DNA of 64,000 bases from positions 248,001-312,000 of the forward strand of contig VZRS01014161.1 in the NCBI GenBank assembly GCA_013398055.1, in the 5' to 3' direction. The notes beneath the pieces were generated by a model. It was not told the origin of the DNA, did no database searches, and saw only the letters and a list, made by a program, of their open reading frames with translations. Shown here piece by piece: positions 38,521 through 49,800 of this stretch. Positions within the stretch are counted from its first letter, which is position 1. Every line of letters begins with the position of its first letter. The DNA comes from Ifrita kowaldi (lineage: Eukaryota; Chordata; Aves; Passeriformes; Cinclosomatidae). Both the position numbers and the translations under genes were made by a program.

Positions 38521-41064
38521 TGAGGATGAGGAAAAATCCTTGTGTTCCCCAGTGGGTTTTGGGATCACCCCAAAAGGGAGGCGGAAGCGATTAAGTGGTT
38601 TTCAGACAGCTGAGATTAAGAGAAAAGGAAATAAAAGGAAAAAGGAACAGAAAAAGGAAAAGAAACAGCCAGAAGTCTGCACTTATTTGAAGTTAGATCC
38701 TTCAAAATGAAAATTCATCTTCGTGTTCTTTTGCGTTTTTTAGGGAGAGGGAAGTGGGGAGGGAGGGACACACACAGAGAAGATGTGAAGTCCAGCCCTA
38801 TTAATCCTGCAGTGAGTTTTAGTGCCTGTGGGACGTGCCAGGCAACCAGAGATACCTCAGCCCTCTGTCCCTGCAGCAGAGAGCACAGGGCACCAGCAGG
38901 GACGGAAACCTCCACCCCTGCATCCCAATTCCACGTGAAGGAATGGACCCCTACAACACAGAGATGTAACCCAGGCTCTTCTGCCCTTCCCAGAGAGGCT
39001 GACAAGTTACCAGCTGTGCTCAGGCTTTGGGCTGATGTGGTTTTTTGTTAAATCATAACTACAAAAGGCTCAATTTTGCTTTTGCAGCACGTGGCAGCTG
39101 ATGGATGCTGCCCTTCCCCACCCCCAAAGCAGCGCGCCCAGCGCTCGGCCACTGCCTGCTGACCCAGCGGGAGACACTGGACACTGGCCTCCAGCCCAAC
39201 AACCCACTCCCATCCCCTCCACTCCCTCCCCAGCAATAATCACAATAAATAAATTAATAAAATATGGTAGCAACATACACCAGACTCTTCCCAGGACAAT
39301 TTGGAAGAGTTTAGGTTAAAAGTAGAAGGAACTGGACCCAGCATCTCGGATTCTGAAAGAACCTGAGCTAAAAGATCTCGTTCCATGAGCCCAAAGAGAG
39401 CAGAGGACCTTGGAGGCAGCAGCTACAAACACCACAGGGTTTGTGCTCCCAGGTTTTTGTGCTGTTCCGAGGAATTTCCCTTGTAGGAACAAAAAATTCT
39501 GTCCCACCCCAGTGACGCTGCATTTTTAATTGAATTAAGATGCTTTGTTCGAATGACACAGAGATTTCTTGTGACTGTTTCAGAGGTTTCATTTTAATCA
39601 CATGTAAATTTCTTCTGACTGTTTATCAGAAAAGGAGGGGGAAAAAAGGTGAGAAAACAAAAAAGCAAATTTTTCAGCTGAAAAAGTCACACCAATTCTC
39701 CCCTGTACCACAGAGGCTTCAATTAAATCACAGCTTCAGTAAACTCAGTAAAGCATTAAGAGTAACAATTACACAGAATAGCCTCCTCTAAAGAGCTTGA
39801 ATCTTCAAGGAACACAAAGAAAATTAAAAAATCAAAAGATTGTTGCCATTTGATGAATTTACATCCAAAACTATACAACTCATCTCAAATGAGAAAGAAA
39901 ATCTGCAGTAAAGTGATGAATTGAATTAATTTGCATCTTCCACGACCTCATAATCCTAACACCAAGTTTCTTTTTATTTGCATAAGCGGGGTGGGAAAGG
40001 CAACAAACTGAGTAATTCTAACACAGGTGTGACAAAATACAGTTTTCAGTCGGAAGTGTCATCTTCAGAGGAATGAGCTTCCACCCTTCCATCCAAAAAC
40101 CCCCCCAGCCCCTCCACCTCATATCCCTGTCCGTGATTTCCATACAGGGAACACAAAGTTCACTCTCCAGTTTCAAGGAACTACCAGGAACATCAAGAAC
40201 CCCCACTTCAGCCATGAGAGAGGGGGAAAAAAATAATATTTACATTTTTGATGTCTCTTAAACCAACCAATTCCACAGACCCCAATTTCAAAAGGCAAGC
40301 GGAAATCCAGGATGAATCCCCCAGAGCTGGGATCCACCATGGGAACGCACCAGAAGCAACTTAGCTCTGACTGATTCTGGTTGTGCACACAAAGTTAAAG
40401 CTTGCTGTGACATTTTGAGAACGGATTATGGCTTGTGATGTCCAAAACCTTGGAGTGCAAGTGCTTCTGGATTAAAAATGTAATCCCAGGTCCTTCCAGC
40501 CCCGTACTCCAGTGGAATTCCCGATTTTGGACACGTGCAATAGCAGCACCGCGGGAGCTGAGCTGTGCCATCCCTGTTGCATCAGAGGCATCACTCTGTA
40601 ATCAAATTCTGACCAGAGTTACACTTGAATTCTGGCTCAGAACTTCACAGGAACTGAAATATTCCAATGTATCCTGCAGAATTCTGCCATCAGGAGAGGG
40701 CACACACCGAATTTCAGTGGAGAAGTTCCCTTTCATATGAAAACATTCTCATTTCCAAGAGGGAGTGGAAAAATAACTGCAAGGGCCTTCGGATCTAAAT
40801 CCAGTCCCCAGAGCAAAGGTCACTGCAGAAATGTTTTATTCAGCATCAGAACTTCTGGAATTCTTTCAAGGAGAAGAAAAAGCCCAACAACAACAACAGG
40901 GCTGACATTTGTTTCCCACTGAACTATTTCTTCCTTTTGAAACAGGCATACAAGTCCCCAGGATCTGGGGAACACCAGTGAATTGTGTCTCGCTCCAGCA
41001 CCCAGCAGGTAAAAAAAGTGGGGAGAGAAACAAATAAAGGGGAAATCACTGCATTGATGATGGA

Positions 41065-41128
41065 ATTACAGTTGAACTCAATGACCTTGGGAGCCTTTCC
41101 AACCTCAAAGATTCTGGAATTTTATTCC
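41065..41128 (+). mobile_element. Short CR1 3' tail fragment
   Basis: GTTGAACTCAATGACCTTGG, then CCTTTCCAACCTCAAAGATTC, matches the final part of sense CR1 (GATGATCTT...TCCAACC...GATTCT). Only about 60 bp is recognisable. Confidence 0.65.
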
Positions 41129-42243
41129 ATGGAAATTCTGTTTCACTTTGCCCACGCTGCTTAGACACAACTCTGCATAACACAAAGGTGTTTTTGCAAT
41201 TCTTCTCTCTCCATTTTTCTTTTTTCCCTTCTCCAGAAACACGAGAGAATGTTACAGCTGCATTGGTACATGGCAGACTTTTACATTTACCTATCATTTC
41301 ACACCAGGGAAAAACACCTTCGTTTCAATCTCCATTTAAAGAAAACCTGTATTCATTTTAAATTAACAGCAACCCACCATGAAGGCATCACTGAGCTGAA
41401 AATATCACCATATTTAGTGACCCACATGGTTGCAAGGTGCACTTCAGAAATTAAATTCCACTTGCTGCCAGGTTCCTAAGCAGAGGTGTTTTCCTTTAAA
41501 GAAGCCATAGAAAGACCCCCTAAATAAATCAAAGCACTGCTGCCCAGCTAGTCCAGAGCACACGGGACTCTTCTTGTTTGAAAGACAATAAAAAATTACC
41601 CCACAGGGTGTATTTTGGGAGAGCGGAGTGTGCAGTTCAACTCCTGAGCAGCTGTACTTTGGTGCTGTGAGGTGTGTGAGGACCACAGACAAGCCAAGGA
41701 TTCCCCTGTGCACAGACAGGCACAGCACAGCTCTGTTGTTTTATTTGCATTGCATGTGTTGATGGAGATGTAGCACAGGATTATCCCTCGCTGCTCAGGC
41801 CCTGTTTCGCTGGGTAAAGAGGTGGAGCAGAAATAACTGTGCAGAAATAACTCTGCCAGCTCTCGGTGCTGCACCACAGGTTAGTGGTAGAAAAAAGAAG
41901 AATATTTAGCTTTGAGTTTTGCGTCTATTCAGCACACTGCTGACTAAGCCAAGCCTCCTCCGGACAGCAGGGCAGAGCTGGGATAAATTCTTCTCTCTGG
42001 GGCCTAAATCTGATTTAGTGACTGCCTTTAACACCGAATAGAGCAGCTTTATCAGGCTGCACCCCTTATTTATTTCCCTCATATACCCTCCCTGAGCTCC
42101 AGAGTTCACCTGGAATGGAGACACACCCACACAGAAAGGGAAGAACGAGCACACAAGAAGGAACTGCCAGCCTGAGCCTGCAGGATGCTTCCATGCCAAG
42201 GGAATGCCTATTGCTGTTAGCAGGGCAGGCAGGAAAAAATTCT

Positions 42244-42309
42244 GGTCTTAGAACAAATTAGGAGAGGTCTGGGTGAAGTTAAGAGAGGTCTTAGGGCAAA
42301 TTAGGAAAG
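42244..42309. repeat. Three-copy tandem repeat, period about 22
   Basis: GGTCTTAGAACAAATTAGGA, GGTCTGGGTGAAGTTAAGAG and GGTCTTAGGGCAAATTAGGA follow one another at about 22-bp steps. The outer copies are most alike. Confidence 0.8.
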
Positions 42310-42332
42310 GTTGGGACACCTGTTGAGCACAA

Positions 42333-42361
42333 TTTAAATGTACCTGTGGCGTACATTTAAA
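42333..42361. repeat. Perfect inverted repeat, 11-bp arms, 7-nt loop
   Basis: TTTAAATGTAC (42333-42343) and GTACATTTAAA (42351-42361) are exact reverse complements around CTGTGGC. No transposon identity is evident. Confidence 0.95.
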
Positions 42362-43797
42362 CACAGTTGTTAGAAAGAACAGGGTTTTTCTTTCTCATAG
42401 TTTCCATTTCATTTTACATCGGCAGATCACAAAGCCCCCCAGGAAGCATCAGGATTTTCTCTTTGCATGAGGATAGGCAGCTGGCTCAGGAGTACAAATT
42501 CAGCTGTGGTAGGAACTGCCCCTGTGCAAGTTTCAATCCAGGGGCAAATCCAGGGCCTTCCATCCCAAGCTGCTTCCCAGAAAATTCAGACTTCAGGCTG
42601 GAAAGTTCCCAAATGCAGATTCATACCAATCATTGATACAGCCAAAAATAAGCTCGAAATTTCATAGGAAAGGTCAAGATGGCACATCCAGGGCTTCTGC
42701 TCCCCAAAGAGCCCTTTTCACTGCAACTTCCAGCTCTGGCCCCATCCACAACTTGTGAGCACAGAATTAAAAGGGAAAACCATGGGGTAAAAGGGGAGGG
42801 AGAACCCATCACATCATAAGAGTTCCAAAATTATTTAGATTAACTTGGCAATAGAAAAAAAGATGAAGGAAATTATTGCAGGCCGTTATTCGAACCAGCT
42901 TTACTGCTCTGAGTGCCAAAACAAGTCCACGAGTAATGCTGTGACAAGTGAAGCTTATTAGACAGGAGATAGAACAGGCCAGGCACACACAGACATAAAA
43001 ACTGACTCTAAAATCAATCCACTCCAGCATCAGCTCTCTGTAGCAGCTGCTTCAGGGAAAAGGAACCCTTCAACAGTTACTACAGAACAATCTGGAGGAA
43101 AATATTTTCTTCCTGGCTTTGCCTTATTTACTGCTCCCCTTCAGGAGCCCTTAGATGTGAGCTCCTTTCTGAAGCAGCTCTGCCTGTTCTTATTTTCCCC
43201 GTCTGAGCCTTGCTGAACTCCAGATTTCAAACCCGTTCCATGTCAGTGACTTCCACAAAGAAGTTTTCTATCTCCCCCAAATACACACAATTTTTATGAT
43301 GCCACTTCATGGTTTAACAACTGCTGCTCTCCCCATTTGTTATTGACCTAAAAACTGGCAGAAGAACCTAAACCCGGAGCTGGAACTGAGTAATACGTGA
43401 AGCTGTTCTACATAAAATTGCTCACAATCCCCAAACTGTCAGATTTAATGTTGCATTTTTGCCTTTTTACCCCTCCCTTTCTCCCCACATTTATACAAAA
43501 ATATTGTTCTTTTGCTAAAGAACGTTGCTGAAGCTGCCAGGTTGCTCAAAGCTTTATCTGTCTCAGTAATCCAGTTGGATCCTATCCCTGGTGAGGAGAG
43601 AATGTTCCAGATGGACACATGGGATATTTGGTCACAATAAAAACAGAACTTCATTTAAAAAATAAACATCAATTATGTCAAGGTCCCCAAATGGCAGACA
43701 TCAAGAAATAACCAGTGAGAAACACCCTCAGATGATTCAAAATGAAAAACAACAATTTTGGGATGCTTTTGCAGGAAAGTGAGGATTCATCTCCTAC

Positions 43798-43866
43798 CTG
43801 TCAATGATCACAGGGTCAGATGGAGTCTCATTTCTGTTGCCACAACTTTTCTTCTCACAGCACCGA
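43798..43866 (-). CDS. EBF2: EBF2 coding exon 6 (second half of zinc knuckle)
   Basis: The acceptor CTCCAG precedes 43866 and the donor is AG|GTAGGA at 43797. The 69-nt exon completes Ser161 and encodes RCCEKKSCGNRNETPSDPV and IID plus two bases of Arg184. Cys163 and Cys169 finish the zinc knuckle. It is a symmetrical phase 2-2 exon of exactly 23 codons. I did not find the next expected exon (starting FFLKFFLKCNQN) further left. Confidence 0.96.
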
Positions 43867-46800
43867 CTGGAGAGGGAGAGAAAACCAAATTTAAAGAACC
43901 ATTGGGACAGTTGAGAGCAAAGAACCAGCTCCAAGTCTGTCAGAAAAGCTTCAGCACTCCATGTATGCATGGGAGGGTAAAAACTCTGCTTTCCAGAAGG
44001 GAAAATGAAGGGAATTGGGTGCCCAAGTCCTGGCTGGCTCCAGCTGGAGTTTGGCACCTGGCTCCCTGTAATCCATTCTGAATTACCCAGCCAAAAATGA
44101 ACAGCAATATGGTCACGCTTGAGACTGAGGTGATATTTATAAAGGTCTAATAAGTGATTAACAGATGTCATAATGTCATTACAGGCAGGACCAAATGGGT
44201 TATGTGGGGTCAAAAGTCCATCAAAAGGTGCTAGAACTGACTATAAGCAAACTAATGGTTTGATGTGTTCCAATAATATTATTTTTTTATATTCCTGCAT
44301 TTTTTTATTATTAAATAGCTAAGTTTTATATGGTGACTGAAAACTTCAGCACTCTATGAAAAGCCAAAAACTGAACCTACTTAGATCCTACAAAGGATCT
44401 GAAGAGATGTTTTTCAAGTTGGCTTTTGCAATCCCTTTGCAATTGTTTCAGTGATAAACCCTTCAGATTAAGTATTAATTTATACACATTCAATGACAAT
44501 ATTAATAATAATAATAAATAATAAAAAAATTTTAGTCAAGAGACAGTTCATTAATTTGTTTCCACTGATATAATCACTGACACAGGCAATGCTCCCTGCA
44601 CACACAGCAGCTGAGTACAGAAGATTAACAGACTTTAAAAGTAGGATTTCCTTGCTCTGAAATCCTCACTTTCAATAATCTGGTGCAACAGAGAAGGTTT
44701 AAGCTGTTTTCTTGCTCAGGTTTTTTGTTCCAAGCAGCACCAACATGGCATGGGGAGGATGGAGACACCCAAAACTTTAAAAAGTCTTTATCAGAAGTCC
44801 CACATCCATCAAAAGTCACCAGATCAGGCTCTGATCACACAAATGCCTCTCCAGAAGATGTTTTCCGCATTCTGCAGAGATTCCTGTTCAAATTTACACA
44901 CATGGGATGGAGAAATTTTGGTGGATTTTTGTGCAGGGGTGCTGAATACATTTGCAAAATTCTCAAGCATTCTGAATCTCAGAGTTTTCCAACTGGGGAG
45001 CAATTCTAAGCAGAATTAATTAATTAATTAATTAATTAATTAATTAATTAATTAATTAATTAATTAATTAATTAATTAATTAATTAATTAATTAATTAAT
45101 TAATTAATTAATTATTAAAAGAATAAATACATAAAATACCTGAATTCACTGAGGGTAGTATAAAATACTGAAGTGGGGATTTTTTTCTTGATATGCCTAA
45201 TATTCAATTATAAATGCCTAAAATGAGAATTTAGACCAAAATCCCTCTTCCAGCTATGAAAAATCCCAGCATTTCCTCCAGTTTCCAGGAAGTTCCTGCT
45301 CTGGGGCTGGAATTGCCCAGCCACATGAGCTGGGAGGATCGGATCTATTTGAATAGCAGCTCCAACTGTTTCAACATTCCTGCATTCCCCTTGCCTCAAA
45401 CCTGCACTTATTCATTGATGCTACTCCTTTTAAAATAAAAGGATACACTAAATATTTAAAAATCCCTGGGGCAGCCCCTGTAGCTGCTGTAAATTGTCAT
45501 GGTTCCATCGACTTCAGTGCAGCTCTGGTAATTCACACCAGTGCAGAACATCACCCTCCCTCCTTCTCCCAACTTTATTTTAAGTGCATCTTTTATGGAT
45601 TTCACTGCCTAATCAGTGTTTAGAAGAATTGAGTGTTTTTACACCAGCAGCCGGGATGGGAGATGCTTTCTAAAGGAGAAAATATAATAAACCCCCCAAA
45701 AAAGCAGAAAATCCTCTCAAAGGAACATAAATTTGGGCTGTACTTTGACATGTCCATTATAGCAACACACAGAAAATAACACTGGGAATAAAATCTTTGC
45801 TGCTTTCCAGGCCACTATAACAAAGCAAACAAAGGAACCCAGTTTTTACAGTATTTCTGTAGTGATTCCAGGGATGGTTCCACTTGTTGGCAGAGTGGTT
45901 TAGGATGAATTCTGTGAGATCAAGCACAACGTGGCTAGGGTCAGAAACAGGTGCATCGTGTTTTATTCTATTTCCACAATTTTCGCGGTTCTGAACTTTA
46001 TATTTGTAATATTCAAATATTTTGCCACTAAAACTGTGGCTTGCAGCTAAAGTTCTCCAAATATTTTACTGATTTCTGCATTCCTAGCACACCTGGGGAA
46101 CAGGTCTTTGTTAGTGACAGACTTTTCTCCTTTGCCCATGGTACTTTCTGAGCCCAGCTATATGAAAAAAAATCTGGATAAGGGAGAAGAGCCGCTTCCA
46201 GCGAAGGACTTGTTTGCACACGAATCAGAGTGGGACTGAGGATGTTTCAGCCCAACATTTTAGCAAAAATACCTCTTAAATCTTTAAATCCCCATCTCCA
46301 AGTATTTCACCCCATGTCCAAGCAGTAACACTTCCACTGGGTTGGTTTCACAAGTGCTGTCTGTAACAGAATTGACTGGTTCCAATTCCGCTCCCAGCCA
46401 AAGCCCCCAAACTCTGGTGGCCCAGGATCAAGCCTTCAAAATTCTCTTCAAGCAAATTATTGGTATGAGTTCACCAATATTTACATTTCTGCTACAGTGT
46501 TGGGCTGGAAACACACCGTTAGAGATGCTCATTTGCTTAAGACAAGAATATCAAGGCTTAAAATGATTTTCTGCATCTTTTGTTGTTATACTTTCCGCTC
46601 CAATTAGACCTACTTGGGGAAAATGATGGTTTATGTTAAGAATGGTCCGGAAAAACCTAAAACTAAACCCAGAAAGCTCCCAGAGACAACCCCAGCCCTT
46701 CAAACTGGGCATCCCAGAAGCCTCATGCCAAAGCCAAACTTCCATCCTTTCCCCTCCTCACATTCGACTAAAATGGTTTTAAAATTCATCCCTCGACTTC

Positions 46801-49800
46801 CCTCCCCTCACCCCAACACCAAAATAAAAAAATTTAAAAAAAAAAATCTGTCTCTAATTTCAAACTCAAATAAGCTCACAGCATGGTGGCCTTTGTTTTG
46901 TTTTCTTCTGCCCAACTCCTCCCTGCAATTGCATAACAAAAGTGTCTAAATTCACACCATCTGGCCGATAAAGACACGGGCCCCAGTGGCCGCCTGGCCC
47001 AGCTGATTAGAGCTCCCGTCTAGTCTGAGCCTTGTGGCGAAAGTCACAGCTGTGGGGCTCGCTCCACTCAATACAACTCTGTTATTAGCCAGCTGTAGAC
47101 CCTGAGACTACTTCTGTTCGAATTATAATACCTTTTAACCCTCTGAGCATTGAGGGCGTAGGGGGCTGCTGGCAGCAGCATAACAACGAGTTTCCTCTCA
47201 GTCGATAATTGGAAGAAAAGGAAGAGGATGGGGGGGGGAAAAAGTTATTCCAGGAGACGAGGGTGTTTTACCTTGATTTCCAACCGTCAGGATTGTGTTA
47301 TTCCACACAAACCCACCCAATAGGAGCTGCTCCTATTAGGCCATAAGAAGCCAAATGGAAAAAAATTCAGATTGGAAATAAATAAATCGAGCCTCACCCT
47401 GGAAGCGCTGAAAGCACTAATTATTGAGAGCTGAACTTTCAATGGCTATGACAGATTGGTGCAGCCGTATCAATATTTAGACAACTTTCCTGCTAAGCAG
47501 GCATCTGTCACTGTCTGAGGGAGAGACGGGCACTTTCGGAGGCGCTCGTCTCCACACAGCAAAAAATATCTCCATGTGTGGTTGTGTATAGAAAAATCCC
47601 TCCCAAAAAACCCTTCCTTCAACTAGGGAGGATTGGAAGAGGAGCAGAAAGACGGACAGACCCTTCTTGTTTTCCTTTTCAAAAGCAGTAGGCATCAATT
47701 TCGACAGCAGAGTGGGTACAGTGCATTAAAATTTTATATACTGTTCCTAATGCAAACTAAACTAGGGGCTTTAAAAATTGATGCTGCCACTTAAGCAGCA
47801 CACAATGAGGAAGATTTGATTATTGTATTTAAAAGAAATAAAATAAAATGTCAAGTTTAACTAGAGTTGGAGCCATTCCCCTGGCATTATTCAAAGTGAT
47901 GTGTGTAATGCCTCTTCAGAATGCACAGCATCCTGCTCCGAGATACTTCAGGAAAACACGACATTTAAAACCAAATGTCTTCATTAGGTTACAGAACGCT
48001 TTTGATTCCCTTCACTAATCTGTGTTTTACATGGGAAGGACGTCCCTGAGTTGTAATTCTTCCTTGGTTAATCTATCAAGCAGCAGAGCTGAGAATCATC
48101 AGAATAATGGCTTGGATTTGTACAACGCTACCTTAAATCAAGCACGGAGGAGGTTTGCAGGCATCACTGGAGCTCAGGAATATCAAAGCTGAGCAGAGCA
48201 TTTGATACCGTAAAGGCAGGGAGAGGAAGCAGGGGGAAAGCAAAATTAATTTTAAATCAAACAAGTCCATTTGGATGAGAAGGTGCTGAAATACTGGAAC
48301 TTCCAAACCAGAACTACGCTCTGTGCAGGGACAGTGGAGATGAGAAATGGGCTCACCGCTGTTACATTATCACAAACCACAACCCAACTGCACAAGAAAT
48401 CAGATTTTTCTTCTCTAATTTTCACCTGGTTATAGTGAAACCTTACAACAACATGGATGCATATATGCATACATCCATCCATCTATATATATGTATTTAT
48501 ATAAACGAGTTCTACATGTGCCAGAAGATCACTTATACACCTTTGATCTTTGCCACTACGTCACCAGGTCCTTGTAAAGCCCACCCGATGCATCCTTCCT
48601 GTGTGATATACGTTGTGTTTGGGCATAAATATGGAAATATTAGTCAAAAGCTCATTTACTAAATTAACAAGAGCTAAGCACAACAAAGAAACAAATACTT
48701 GTTTCATACTGAATACCTGACTCGTATTATATTAAAAAGTAATGGAATTGTTGACATAATTAAGTACTGAAACCAAGACTTTCCCTTGATAAAAATTCTG
48801 CCCAAATAAGCTTCTCTCACTGCTACATTAACTTAAAAGGCTACTTTAATAAAAAAAAAAACAACAATCAAGTAACAAACTGCACAATTAAAAGTAGAGA
48901 CATTGAGTCCAACAGCTTAACCCTCTCCCACTGATACAATAAATCCCAAACTCTGTTTAATAAAGGTCACGAGTGGGTTTTGCCTCTTGTTTTATGAAGG
49001 AAAGTTCTATGCACGTTTTAGCACATTTTAATAGAAGAACATTGACTGTTTGCATTATTACATGCATTGAAAAAAAGGTTTAATTACCTGAGAACAGGAA
49101 AAGTAATAAGTTACCATGGAAGCACAACGTACATACATAAGGTGCATGTAAGTTCAGACTTATACAAAAGTTATTAAAAATATCCTCAAGTCATTTCACC
49201 CTCTGATTTATAAATTTAAGTGCTGAAAATAGTGGGGGCTTTTTGTTGTAATTAAAAAGTAGAAGGCCCCTAAATATTGTTCACATGTGTAGAAAGGAAG
49301 GGTTTGAGGGGTTTCTCTTTTGGGGGAGAACTGCCCAAAATTAAAGAACATTAATGACACCATTTTAATTAAGAAAATTAAAATATTTCACCAAAGAAAA
49401 TTGCATGAAGAACATCTTGTAGTTTCCGGGTAAAAATATATAACTTAAACTGCTCATTCTCATAAGGTGAGCAGAAATTCTATGAGCAATAAGCATATAA
49501 AAGTCTTGATTTAAGCAACACATGCAAAGGCCTACTTTAAACAAAAATAGTTCAGCTGTGGTTGCTGAATCTCCTGCAGGAAAAATGAATGGCAAAGAAA
49601 TAGGAACACACCCTCTCCCACCCAAAATATCTGTTTTGAACCCAAGTAAGCGTTACCCACACATAAAATGAAAGTCTTCCTACGCAAAGACCCTCTCTGA
49701 GTCAACAACAAAATAAACAAGCAACAAAATCAAACTCTTCCTATCTAAAACTTCCTCGGAAAAGCTCTTCCAGCATCCAAGGAAGCAAAGCTCACAAATG

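Larger units (their letters stand above)
1..43797 (-). other. EBF2: EBF2 intron 6 (5' part; acceptor outside window)
   Basis: Intron 6 starts with GTAGGA at 43797 and has no acceptor for the next EBF2 exon in the window, so it is at least 43.8 kb long. I see no supported gene inside it on either strand. It contains CR1 and MIR-type fragments, microsatellites, short tandem duplications, inverted repeats and several repeat-free AT-rich blocks, each listed separately. The remaining stretches are unremarkable single-copy intronic DNA to the eye. Confidence 0.85.

Noticed and set aside
1..43797. EBF2 exon 7 (starting FFLKFFLKCNQN) inside the window
   Set aside because: I looked for its reverse complement and flanking splice sites and did not find it. 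Intron 6 therefore extends past the left edge.
46994..47125. tRNA-like A box (TGGCCCAGCTG) and a TTCGAAT B-box-like site, a possible tRNA gene or tRNA-derived SINE
   Set aside because: The two boxes are about 120 bp apart, too far for a tRNA gene, and no cloverleaf stems can be formed around them.
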